NCBI GenBank assembly: GCA_900312665.1
Contig: ONZQ02000001.1
Coordinates: 4,276,346 to 4,340,345 of the forward strand
DNA length: 64,000 nucleotides
Source: Cephalotrichum gorgonifer
Taxonomy: Eukaryota; Ascomycota; Sordariomycetes; Microascales; Microascaceae
Reading direction: 5' to 3'
Under the pieces are notes generated by a model that did no database searches, was not told the origin of the DNA, and was given only the letters and a program-made list of their open reading frames with translations. Shown in pieces: positions 11,211 through 21,804 of this stretch (within the stretch, counting starts at the first letter, position 1; each line of letters starts with the position of its first letter). The position numbers were made by a program, and so were the translations under genes.

Positions 11211-14200
11211 ATGGCGGACTACTACAAAGAATCCCGCTACCGGGACCGGGATGACTCCCCCTCCGACGACGAGAGGCGCCACACCACTATCCGCCGGTAC
11301 AAGGTAACATCGCCAAGCAAGTATGACGACGACGATCGCCGGAGTCACTACTCGCCCCGCACTTCCCTCATCGACAAGCAGCTCGTCGAGCGCGACCGTG
11401 ACGTCGAACTCTTTGGTGACGACCACCACTCCGCCGTATACGAAAAAGAATACGAGAGAGAGCGCCGCCGTACCCACCGCCACAAGCATGACGACGACCG
11501 CTCCCGGGGCATCATATATGACCCCGAGTTCGACCGAGGAGACCGCGACTGGGGTAACCGGAGGGACCATGACGACACGGATGTCCGCATGGAGAAGCGC
11601 GTGGAGCGTACATCCGACGGCGACCTCAAAATTCAGAAGCGATATGAGGAGCATATCGACAGGGACGGCGATGGCCACCCCGACGTGGAGCGCTATCGCA
11701 AGGAAACCGAGTACTACTCGCCCTACGATCCCCCGTCGCCGAGACATCGTGCTCCCGAGCAAACCCCCTTCCCCCCACCGGCCGTCATACCGCGCCAGGA
11801 TCCTAACGTAATGGTCATTCCGAACGAGCGGCCCCGCGAACTTGTACACAGACCCGCCCGCCACGATGACGAGTACTACTACCGACATGAGTCAAAGGAG
11901 ATTGGCCCCTACCGCCGTGAAGAGCGTGAGGTTGAGCGCCGTAGCAATCATCACCGCAGAGGCCGCGATTATGCAAGCGACGCCGGTGGCGTCAGCGACG
12001 ACGGCTACATCGTAAGGCGCCGTCGCCGGACCATCATCCGCGACCGGAGCTCCAGCTCGGACTCCGACCACAAGCTTCACCTCGCTGAGGGTGCTCTTGC
12101 CGGGGCTGGAGTCACGGCACTCATCTCTAGCCGCCGTGATAAGAACGGCGACCTGCCTGAACACCGGGGTCGCAAGGTTGTTGCCGGCGCCGCGCTCGGA
12201 GCCCTCGGAACTGAGGCCTACAAGCGGGCCCGCAGCGCCTACGGCGACAGGTTCGAACGGCACCGCTCGCATTCCCGCGGCGCCCACTCCAGGATCAAGA
12301 CGGGCCTCGGGATCGCCGCTGCCGCGCTCGCCGTTGCCGGCGCCACCCAGTATTACAAGTCCAGCAAGGTTGACAAGGAGGAGTCAAATCGCGGCCGCAG
12401 CAGGACCAAGAACTACCACTCCGACGGCTACTCCTCGCGGTCCAGAAGCCGCAAGAGCATAAGGAGCCGGAGCAAGTCCGTAGTCAAGGCCGCGATGGCC
12501 ACTATGGCGGGCGCCGGTCTCGTCAAGCACCTCCGTAACAGGTCCAAGTCCAAGGCCAGGTCGTCCAGGTCGAGGTCGGCCTCCACCAAGAGTGGCCGCT
12601 CCCGATCGCGCTCGCGGCTCCGCACCGGCGCGGGTATCGCCGCGGCCGCCGTCGCCGCCGGAACTGCCGGCAAGGTCTACAAGCGACACAAGGAAAAGAA
12701 GGAGAAGGAGAGAGAGAGGGGCGCGTCCCGATCCTCCAGCGCCAGCGCCAGCTTCTACGAGCCGCGGCGGAGGTCACGCAGCAGGTCGCACAGCAGGTCC
12801 GCCACCGCCCGTTCTCTCCACTCGGAAGCCAGCCCCGCTGATCGTGAGCTAGGCTTGATTGAGTACGGACAAGGAGAACTCCCGCCAGATGCCCCCCCGT
12901 ACCCGGACGACGACGGGCCCCGGGACCGCCGACGCCGCCGACGCCGGGACAGAGATAGGTCGAGCAGTCTAGGAGAATACTCCGCCTCGGATGAGGACAA
13001 GAAGGGTAAGAAACGGAGTATGAGCCGGCTGAGGGATATGGCTGCCGCGGCAGTGGGCACGGGGGCTGCGGCCATGGGGATCAAAGAGTATAAGCGGCAG
13101 AAGTCGAAGGATAGGGAGGGAACTGAAGGCTCGGGAGATGGTCGTAAGGAAAGGAGGCGGAGGGAGAGGGACAGGCGACGTGAGTAGCTCTCCACCCTTC
13201 ACCTCTTCGGTTCCATAGCAGGCTTTGAGGTCGTCCGAGCTAACCTTGTGGTGCACCAGGATATGAGGATGACGACAGATATGATGACGGCCACTTTCCG
13301 CCATCTCCGCCTCATGCCTCCGGGGGATATTCGGGCCGCGCGGAACCTCCAAACATGTCAGGCGCAGTGAACGACTACTCGACATATCCGCCTCAGACAT
13401 ACTATCCAACTCCGCCCGCCGACCCGCAGCCTCCGTACCCCACGGGACCGCCACCACCCGATGCCCAGGGGTATCCGCCACCTCCCCCACCAGATGCGCA
13501 TGGGTACCCGCCGCCGCCACCCCCCGGAGCGTCTCCCGCACCTCCTGGCTCGGGTTATCCGCCACAAGAACAGGGCTATCCACCTCCGGGATCGGGCTAC
13601 CCGCCGCCAGGACCGGGACAGTCCAACCGGCCGCCGCCGATGGGCCCTGACCATGTGAGTAGGAAATCCCGTCGTCTTCCTGCCCGAGATGCACGATCGA
13701 CCGCAAGCGATGACGGTGCGTCCGATCTCGGCCCAGAAGCTAGAGGGTGACGTTGGTACGCCAGTACTAACTCGTCATAGATGTAAAGCCGCGTAGCACA
13801 TGGGGCCGATTCAAGCGGCGCGTGGGATTGTCCGACGTCGCTTCGGACGAATCGGACCGGGAGGATTTGTATCCGCCCCGTCGCAAAACCGTAGCCTTCA
13901 CGCCCATGTCGCCTCAGTCTTCAAGAGCGCTCCGCCAGCACAGGAGACACGGAAGTAGATCCCCACCCCGGAGAGCCAGAACCCAGAAGGTCCATGGCCG
14001 AGACTCGCCACTCGAACGGCGGCGCCACTCGTCGGGGCCGCCAGCCCAGAGAAGGGTGTCCGAGGATCTTACCGACTCCGACTCCGAATCCGGCGTGGAA
14101 GATCTGCCTGATAGATTCGACTCACACGGCCGACCGCTCTCCTCCTCGGGCATTGACTCACACTGGACTGAGCGCAATGGTCAGTTCCGGCGCAGGCCGC

Positions 14201-14424
14201 GGCGCGAAGGCGACTGGGGAATCGACGGCGGATGGCACGTCTCGGGAACGGACAAAGAAACGGTTGAGCGCGTGGCGAAGGGGGTGAGGGACGTTATCGA
14301 TGGGCGGATGAGTTGGCTAGGACTCATCGGTGGTGTGATGGAAGAGCTTAATGACGGGCGGGGAGGGAGGAGAGGTGGGAGTCGAAAGGATGGGGGGTTA
14401 AATTGGAGGGATTTGATGAAGTAA
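11211..14424 (+). CDS. DUF3824 domain protein, Arg/Ser/Asp-rich with Gly/Ala segments
   Basis: Fungus-specific protein of unknown role, 1,022 residues from 11211-13179, 13260-13715 and 13781-14424. Residues 1-280 are highly charged (Arg, Asp, Glu, Tyr). From about 290 to 630 there are at least six short Gly/Ala-rich hydrophobic stretches (about 290-310, 323-342, 362-384, 424-443, 471-492, 609-629). Most end in a Tyr-Lys or basic motif, and they are separated by RS-rich linkers; this is the DUF3824 pattern. Exon 2 encodes a Pro/Gly/Tyr repeat (GYPPP type). The C-terminus contains VERVAKGVRDVIDGRMSWLGLIGG. I start at 11211 (MADYYKESRYR) although the frame stays open upstream, because the upstream part looks like untranslated DNA. 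The exon 2 donor GTGCGT at 13716 is preferred over 13655 on phase. Confidence 0.85.
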
Positions 14425-14905
14425 GGAGGCTCTTTGGCACTTTCTTGTGTTTCTCACGTGGTGTTATCAGGCTTGCTCTCCTTTCGTTTTCTTCTGTTCC
14501 CTTTCCTTGCATTTTCTTTTCTTGCTGGCGGAAGGGTTGGTTGAAACCAAAGAAAGGGGGGTTATGATTTTCCTATTTTAGGTTCAGATTTTTTTATGAC
14601 CTTATGTCTTACGAGATATATATGAGATATACGCGTGGCTTAAACTTCACTTCATATCATGAGAAATCTCTCCTTCGTGTAGCCAAACGTGCTGAGGGGA
14701 TAAGGTCGGCTCGTAGATGCCAGGAACTTGGTGCTAGTCAGAAACGTCATATTGTGTACATCCTTTTGGCCCATATCACGGCTAAAGTGATGGCGATTGC
14801 CTCATGAATGGTCTAAAACAAAACCCCCTGCTCTAATGCGGTTACCTCCCCTCTCCAAACTCCTCAACCCCCCTTCCCCGTCGCGCCGGCCCCCTGCCCC
14901 GAAGC
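14425..14905. other. Convergent 3' flanks, no gene seen
   Basis: 481 bp lie between the stop codons of the DUF3824 gene and the SCJ1-type gene, which run toward each other. The first half is T-rich, consistent with 3' untranslated sequence and polyadenylation. I see no coding signal. Confidence 0.6.
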
Positions 14906-16288
14906 CTATAACTCGTCGTGGCCAGCCGACTCCGCCGCGACGGGCCTGCCGCTGTCCTTCTGTAGGTCCACGGCGACCTTCCCCCTCCACTTCTCAAAGG
15001 TGGCCCAGAAGTCGGGCTCCATGCCGCCGGGCATCTGGTCCGGCAGTACGACGGTGTACTGCACGAACAGGTTTCCGAACTCGGTCTTGTGGTACACGCT
15101 GTCCCAGTCCTCGTGGTACTTGGGCATGCCCTCGCCCGCGATGGTCTCGACGTGGCCCGGCTGGACGACCTCGCCCCTCGCGCGGCCCAGCCGCACGACG
15201 TGGCCGTCGAGGTGGGTGATGTTCCTCGACCAGTCGCCCATCCAGGCCTCGCGGAGCGAGAGGACCTCGTCCCAGAACAGGTCGTCGCCGCGGCGGCGGA
15301 AGAAGACGCCGTCGACGTGGTCGGGGTTATCCTCCTCCAGGTCGGGCGCCTTGCTCACGAGCGTGACGTGCATGTCGCCCGCGACGTGGTCCGGGTGCGC
15401 GTCGGCCTCGTTCTCGTACACGATCCTGAACTCCTCGGGCGCGCCCCTGGGCACCTTGAGGTCGACGGGCGTGGGGCGGCGGACGACGCGCTGGCCCCCG
15501 CAGGCCTTGCACTTGTGCTTGATTATCTTGCCCCTCTGCCCGCAGGCGTCGCAGGCCGTCTGGAGCTGCTGGAACATGCCGGGCGCGAGCTGCCTCTTGA
15601 CGAGGCGGATGCCGTGGCCCCCGCAGTGCGGGCACTCCTCCACCACGCCGTCGGCGGAGCCCGTCCCGTCGCACTGCTCGCATATGTGCTGCCTCTCCCA
15701 TGAGAACTCCGTATCGGCGCCGTTGTAGAAGTCGCGGAGCCCGAGGCCGACGCGGAGCTCCACGCCGGGACCCCGCTTCTCCTGCGAGTCGAAGTGGCCG
15801 CGGCCGCCGAAGAACTGGGAGAAGAGGTCGAAGGGGTCGTGGCCGCGGCCGCCCGCGCCGCCCTGGTCCTTGTGGCGCTGGACGCCCTCGTGCCCGTACT
15901 GGTTGTAGATGCGGCGCAGGTCGGGGTCGATGAGGGCCTCGTAGGCGGCGGACACCTCGACGAACTTGTCCTTCGCGGTCGGGTCGTCGGGGTTCTTGTC
16001 CGGGTGGTACTTCTTGGAGAGCCGGCGGTAGGCGGACTTTATCGTCTTGTCGGAAGCTTCGCGGTCAATCCCGAGGACCTATGGGTGGGCGCATTAGTGG
16101 TAACTACTTCGTAGGGGGTCCCCCGAGGGGGAACTGGGTGTTTGGGAGGGAGAGAGAGGGAGGGGTGAAGGGGGAGGGGGAGGGGGAGGAGGAAGGCGTT
16201 TCGGGGAACTTACCTTGTAGTAATCTTCGGCGCAGAGAACGAGCTGCGCAAAAGAGAAGAGCAGCAGAGCTGCGCGCTTTAACAACAT
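14906..16288 (-). CDS. SCJ1: ER-lumenal DnaJ (Hsp40) chaperone, SCJ1 type
   Basis: Type I J-protein that would stimulate the ER Hsp70 Kar2/BiP in folding and degradation of secretory proteins. The model joins 16214-16288 and 14906-16078 (minus strand) for 415 residues. Residues 1-20 are a signal peptide (MLLKRAALLLFSFAQLVLCA). The J domain follows, with HPD at 50-52. Next come a Gly/Phe-rich stretch (DPFDLFSQFFGGRG) and a zinc-binding domain with four Cys pairs at about 158-223 (CEQC, CPHC, CDAC, CKAC), then the C-terminal substrate-binding region. The protein ends in HDEL, a classic ER retrieval signal, which together with the signal peptide fixes its location. The 135-base intron has donor GTAAGT. 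Later zinc-finger repeats lack some Gly residues (GQRG, GGQR). Confidence 0.95.
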
Positions 16289-17013
16289 TGTGTATAGTAT
16301 ACGGATCTCTCTCTCTGTCAAATAGGGAAGGTCTCAGAAATCGGTGAGGCTGGTGAAGTGTGTCTGGGCGTGAGGTATGTGACAGGTGGCCAATATCGCA
16401 AAAGCGTGCAAGCGCTTGGAGGCAGAGAACGAAGTCAGGATTATATTACACAAGTGGAAAGAGTAACATGCTGCATGGGAAAAAGGGGGGGCAGCCACTA
16501 CGAAGGAGTTGAAGGAGTGGATGTGGCCTTGAAAGTGCAGTCCTGCGAGCGAGCTTGGAAGAAGCTGTTTGAATTGTCCACCTACAAGTCAACTTGCAAC
16601 TTTGTCTTAGTCTGTTGGACTTCCACCCTTCCTTTTGATGCGCCAGGTGGAGCTTAACTTCAACGTGTACTTTCCATTTGCGGCGATAAGATAAGGCTTA
16701 TCGTAAAATATTAATTTCTTATCCGGCAGAATGACGGAGTATCTATTTTCCATGTGCTGGCTTTGTAGGAGAGAAGCTCCACACCACACCAAACTACCCG
16801 GCCCGCCCCTGCTTCAATCGCCATAGAGCCTGTGTTGAGAGGTCAAAATGATAGATGTATAATCTAATGAAAAAAAACTCTCTATATCCATGTACGTCTA
16901 TGAAGCACTGGTTCTTGCAAACAGGCTGTAGTAAAGAAATTTTTTCAAGATCCGAGAGAATCCAACGTGAGAAAACCAGCCATCTCCGGTCCGGCACTTG
17001 ACATACTTTGAGA
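16289..17013. other. Intergenic region between SCJ1 and ADE4
   Basis: 725 bp with no gene seen. It holds the upstream region of the SCJ1-type gene (minus strand) and the 3' flank of ADE4 (minus strand). Confidence 0.55.
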
Positions 17014-19813
17014 TCATTTGTCCGCAAAGTTGTACATGCTATGAGATTTGTTAGTCATGAGGATGTCGTGGCTTGAGACGCCTGGTTGGCAACAACATAC
17101 CTAATATCCTCTCGGTTCGCCGGCCCATCTGGTTTATCCGCCTCCTCGTGCTCGCCCGAAACATTCACGGGGCCGCTGTTCCCATCCACGGTCGCTCCGG
17201 CGACTTCCGCCTTGCCCGCCGCAGGCGCCGCCTTCTTGTTCTTCCTCTTGTTTCCGTTCAGGTGCTCAAAGTAGCCCTCGGACACCACGGTCTGGTACTT
17301 CCCGCAGAAGACGCCAACCTCGAAGTCCTTGACGTCGTTCTCCTCGGTGGCCGCTTCTATGCACGCGGTCTTCAGGTCCTCCAGGTCCTGGAAGATGACC
17401 TCGGCTACATCCATGTGGTCGGCAATCTGCTTCTGGGTCCTTCCGTGTGCAATGAGTTCTAAGGTATACCGAGTCAGTACATTCCTACCACATAGACGGG
17501 ATAAATATGTTCCTGAAGGCGGTCTTACCAGCTGGGTCGGCGAGATCGATACCGTGCTAAACAAGTGGTGTTAAAAATGGGTTTCCGAGGTGAGAGGGAA
17601 ATGAGAGCCGAGGTGTGAGACGGTTCTAGGTAGCCATGATACTTACAACATGAGGGTGGGTAACCTCGGGACTGCAAGAGACAAACAGGACTCGCGTAGC
17701 ACCTGCTTCCTTCGCCATTTGGACCTATAAAATAGAACCGGTCAGCCTCAGACTCACATTTTGAGAGTTGCCCCCCCTTCCTCGCGTCGTGGGTTACAAC
17801 CGAGAGTGTTCCTCTACACAACAGGAAAGGTGACAATACGTACGATCTCGCGGGAGGTTGTTCCCCTCACGATTGAATCATCAACGATACAAACGACCTT
17901 CCCCTTGAACTCGGACTCGATCGGCGACAGCTTCCGGCGGACACTCTTAACCCTTGCCTTTTGCTCGCTCAGGATAAACGTGCGGAAGATGTACCTGTTC
18001 TTAATGACTGTTGAGGGGTCACAAGTTAGTCCTGGAGTTTGAGAGCATCTCGGGATACAATACCAGGGTAACATACAGGCACTCGAGAATGGCTTGTTCA
18101 GCTCCGTCGCCAGCACAGCCGCGGCGATGTTGCTAGTCTAGTCGTAATATTCCCGTTAATAATGATAAGGGCGCGAGAACCCCCTTGATAGGGGGGCGGC
18201 CGAAGACCTGCTTACCTCTGGAACCGGGATGACTGAATAGCGATAGGTTAGCATCTCAAACTCCCCAGCATGAAAGAAAGTAAGTGGGTATGCGCGGCGG
18301 GATTAAGGGATCGCAACTAATATCTAAGAGCTTGATATAGCCGCTAGAGTCACTTACTGACGTCAATTTCCCGCAACGTCTCCTCACTCAAAGTGGCCCT
18401 CATCTTCTTCGCCAGCATGCGTCCCATGTTCTGTCGGCTGCGATACACCGAGATCCCGTCCATGTGCGAGTCGGGACGGGCGAAATAAACATATTCGAAG
18501 ATGTCGGGTGTGTACGATTTCGCCTCCACAATCTGGCGGAACTGGGGAGCGCCTCCCTTCTCGATGAAGACCGCCTGTCCGGGTAATATATCGACGATGT
18601 TGCCGAAGCCCAGCTGCGTCAGGGCGATGGATTCCGAGGCCATGAAGTAGTCCGTGGCCCCCTCGAGGGTGGCAGATGGTCGCGATCCGAGGCAGAGGGG
18701 CCGGATACCGTTCTCGTCACTAAGGACACGCTGTTAATTACACTCGCCCCGAGGTATTAGGCCCAAGGCTAGCCTATCCACTCACCGGAAGCCCAGGATT
18801 CCGAAGCCCGCAATCATCGCGGTGCAGGCGTAGGCGCCATGACACCTCGTGTACACCTCACGTAGCGCTGTGAAGACGTCTTCTACGTTGGCTCGGAACT
18901 TGCCGAGTTCGTAAAGCGCATGAGCGAAAACGTTGAGCCTAGAGGTCTGAGATTAGCGAATATCCCGCCAATCTACGCGCCGGACCTCTCCGAAAGCCAT
19001 CTCGACAAAGAAGACGGTGACGCAGTTCCTGAGCCTCAAGATACGGACGGACTTACAGGAGCTCCGAGTCCGAGTCCGTGTTAACGTGGCGGCGAGCTTC
19101 GCGGTCAAGGAAGGTGATGAGGTCCCTGCTGTTCACGAGATTTCCGTTGACGCTCATCGACAGCCCGAAGGGGCTGTTGACGAAGAAGGGCTGTGCTTCC
19201 GACCTGGGCCCCACACCGTTAGTAGACGTCCGGGGAGGTTCATGTGGGACCGCGCTGGGAGTTCCGAGGCACGGATCTGTGTGGACTCCCAAGACACTGC
19301 CCGCCTGTCTTGGTATTGGACGTACGCGAATGTTCCGCCGCTGGTAGGGTAGCGGAGGTGGCCAATGCCGCACCAGCCAGGCAAATCGACGATTCGCCTC
19401 CCCTCGTTGAAGACGGCACTGACAAGCCCCAGGCCCTTGCACTGGTAGACTCTTCCGCCCTGGCACACGGCGATGCCCGCAGCATCTTGTCCTCGCTGTT
19501 TTGCAGGTGTCAGAATTCGCCCAAAGGTAGTGCGTGTGGCAAGGTCATAGCCAGGCTTCCGGCGCATGTCGGCGGCTGCTAGGATCCCCCTATGACCTCG
19601 TGGAGGAGGACAATACGTGCATGTTGAAGATAGTAACAACTCTCATGAAGCTCAAGCGCGGCGGTGTCGGCTCTCGAGTCGCCCAACTAACACGGCAGAG
19701 TTAGTAAAGATGTACCCCCCTTGAGGATCGTGTATCATGGTATGAGAGGTTTGCTGGCTAGGGCCTTGAAAAGAGCGGTAGAGACGAACCAGGATAGCGG
19801 AAACACCACACAT
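17014..19813 (-). CDS. ADE4: Amidophosphoribosyltransferase (glutamine PRPP amidotransferase)
   Basis: First committed enzyme of purine synthesis: PRPP plus glutamine gives phosphoribosylamine. The model has 13 exons on the minus strand: 19790-19813, 19621-19686, 19326-19495, 19057-19203, 18786-18938, 18358-18719, 18216-18232, 18077-18137, 17844-18007, 17647-17724, 17529-17556, 17101-17458, 17014-17038, for 550 residues. The catalytic Cys follows the initiator Met ([11 protein letters not shown]), then [27 protein letters not shown] and [11 protein letters not shown] of the Ntn-glutaminase domain. The PRPP-binding loop is [17 protein letters not shown] at about 372-388. The C-terminal tail is Lys- and Ala-rich and ends in MYNFADK. 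The intron after LQH starts with GC instead of GT; four exons are under 30 bases. A TGAGTC element lies 8 bp upstream of the ATG and could be a Gcn4/Cpc1-like half site. Confidence 0.93.
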
Positions 19814-20560
19814 TGCGTTCTGAGTCGCAGGAGTCGTTCGAGGACGGTCAGGTGTCGGTCGAGGAGGGTAAAGTGCCGTTCAAAGAGGGCAGGTTCCTTG
19901 TCGGAAAGCTTGTAGTCGTGGAAGTAGTCATTTGAGAGGAAGTTCACCGGCAGTAAAATCTTGACTTCGGGCAAAACTTTTTGGCCGACGTCGGTACAGC
20001 CAGTACCACACTCACCTACGGGTACCGAACCCCGCCACTTGACCCCACACCATTAACCTTACCCCTCTATTATTATCGCTACCACGATAAGGCTGACTAA
20101 CAATTTATGCCTCATACTAACTATACGAAGGTTAGCATCGGCGTCCGTCCAGGTTGAGCTGCCTCCACCGCTTCGTCCACATGAGTAATTCTGATTAGTT
20201 GGATGTTCCGAGTCGACGCAGACACTCTTCTTCATACCCATAGCTATGGAATATCAGCTCCTTCTTATTCGTCATGAGGGCACTTAAATTCCAGCTTGGC
20301 TCTTAGTTGGAAAACCCTTGTGATCCAGACCCACCCTCATATAAGACTATCCACTCGTCGAGCTCATATCCCTTGAATATCGTGAAGAGATCTAAGATCA
20401 TGCTTCCTCTCCAGGGTCCACTACGGCTCCTTCTTTAGAAGCATCTGGTTCTTCCCGTTATTTTACGGAATCTGTCCTCAATTCCTTGACGGGGTTGTGT
20501 CGGAATTGCGATTTCCGCCATCCTCCTCGAACTTGTTGAATATCAGAAAGAATCCTCAAA
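19814..20560. promoter_or_regulatory. Divergent promoter region ADE4 / phosphoesterase
   Basis: 747 bp between two divergent start codons. No coding signal is seen. TGAGTC at 19821-19826 and TGACTA near 20092 resemble sites for general amino-acid-control bZIP factors, which in yeast also act on ADE genes; this is suggestive only. Confidence 0.4.
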
Positions 20561-21550
20561 ATGCCTTTGCCTACTATCCCCATCAGCCAAACCCAGCGAG
20601 CAGCGCAGACACTATTAGCTCTAGCCCAAGGATCCGCGCCGCTGCCCACCCCTCCGCCTCTCAGCAGCGGGCAAGATGCTTCGGCAGATTCCCAGTCCAG
20701 TATTAGGGTCGTCTGCATCTCGGACACCCACTGCGCGTACCCAGAGGTCCCCGACGGCGACCTACTTCTCCACACGGGCGATATGACCAACAAGGGTACG
20801 TTTGACGAGATACAAGCGCAGCTCGACTGGCTCAAGTCCCTCCCGCACAAGACCAAGGTCGTCATAGCCGGGAACCACGACAACCTGCTGGACACCACAT
20901 TCGTAGAAAACAAGCCGGGGCCGAACATTGCCCCGCACGGCGGCGAGACGGCCAGGCGGAGGAAAGGGAAGGGGAAAGCGGAGCTGGACTGGGGAGCCAT
21001 TGTGTACCTCGACAACAGCGCCGCCACCGTAACCGTCGATCTGCCCGGAGGCGAGGAAGCGGCCCCACGAAAGAGGTCCCTGAAAATCTTCGGGAGCCCG
21101 TGGACGCCCATAATGCGCGGCTTCCCCGTTTACCCATTCCAGTATGATCCGGGAGCCCGGGATCCGTGGGAGGGCCTGATACCCGACGACACGGACATAT
21201 TCCTCATCCACGGCCCGCCAAGGTTCCACCTAGACCAGAACTACGGATGCGAGCACCTCCTGCGCGAGGTGTGGCGCGCGAGGCCGCCGCTGGTTGTGTT
21301 CGGGCACGTCCACGCCGCGCACGGCGAGGAGACGGTGGTGTATGATACGGTGCGGTACTGGCACATGAGGGCGATGACCACTCAGAGCTGGGGCAGCCTC
21401 TTGGTTCTAGCATTCCACGCCGTATTGGCGAGGCTGGGTATATCGGGGTCCAGATCGCCGGAGACTAGCAGGGGAGAGGCATCGCACCTGGTGAACTCGG
21501 CCGTCAAGTCGGGAGATAGGAAGTTCGATATCATTAGTTTCGACATATAA
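20561..21550 (+). CDS. Calcineurin-like metallophosphoesterase
   Basis: Predicted two-metal phosphoesterase of 329 residues in one exon. The metal-binding motifs of the family appear in order: DTH at 55-57, GD at 73-74, GNHD at 104-107, an HGPP block at 217-220 and GHVH at 248-251. The N-terminal 45 residues are Pro/Ser/Ala-rich and look disordered; there is no signal peptide. A charged insert (ARRRKGKGKAELDW) lies between the GNHD motif and the second half. This arrangement is typical of fungal homologues of the MPPED1/2 (UPF0046) group; the substrate is unknown and family members act on phosphodiesters or phosphomonoesters. The coding sequence ends 18 bases before an assembly gap but appears complete. 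Confidence 0.88.
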   Translation: MPLPTIPISQTQRAAQTLLALAQGSAPLPTPPPLSSGQDASADSQSSIRVVCISDTHCAYPEVPDGDLLLHTGDMTNKGTFDEIQAQLDWLKSLPHKTKVVIAGNHDNLLDTTFVENKPGPNIAPHGGETARRRKGKGKAELDWGAIVYLDNSAATVTVDLPGGEEAAPRKRSLKIFGSPWTPIMRGFPVYPFQYDPGARDPWEGLIPDDTDIFLIHGPPRFHLDQNYGCEHLLREVWRARPPLVVFGHVHAAHGEETVVYDTVRYWHMRAMTTQSWGSLLVLAFHAVLARLGISGSRSPETSRGEASHLVNSAVKSGDRKFDIISFDI

Positions 21551-21568
21551 AAAGCATGAACAGCGTTT

Positions 21569-21802
21569 NNNNNNNNNNNNNNNNNNNNNNNNNNNNNNNN
21601 NNNNNNNNNNNNNNNNNNNNNNNNNNNNNNNNNNNNNNNNNNNNNNNNNNNNNNNNNNNNNNNNNNNNNNNNNNNNNNNNNNNNNNNNNNNNNNNNNNNN
21701 NNNNNNNNNNNNNNNNNNNNNNNNNNNNNNNNNNNNNNNNNNNNNNNNNNNNNNNNNNNNNNNNNNNNNNNNNNNNNNNNNNNNNNNNNNNNNNNNNNNN
21801 NN
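21569..21802. other. Assembly gap (234 N)
   Basis: A run of N between the phosphoesterase and the methionine sulfoxide reductase. Both neighbouring genes have their stop codons outside the gap (21548-21550 and 21805-21807), so the unknown sequence is intergenic unless a small gene is hidden in it. Confidence 0.98.
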
Positions 21803-21804
21803 CA

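Noticed and set aside
11157..11888. Hydrophobic, Val-rich open frame antisense to the DUF3824 gene
   Set aside because: The Val/Leu/Ala composition follows from the Asp/Arg/Tyr-rich codons on the other strand; no start context or family evidence.
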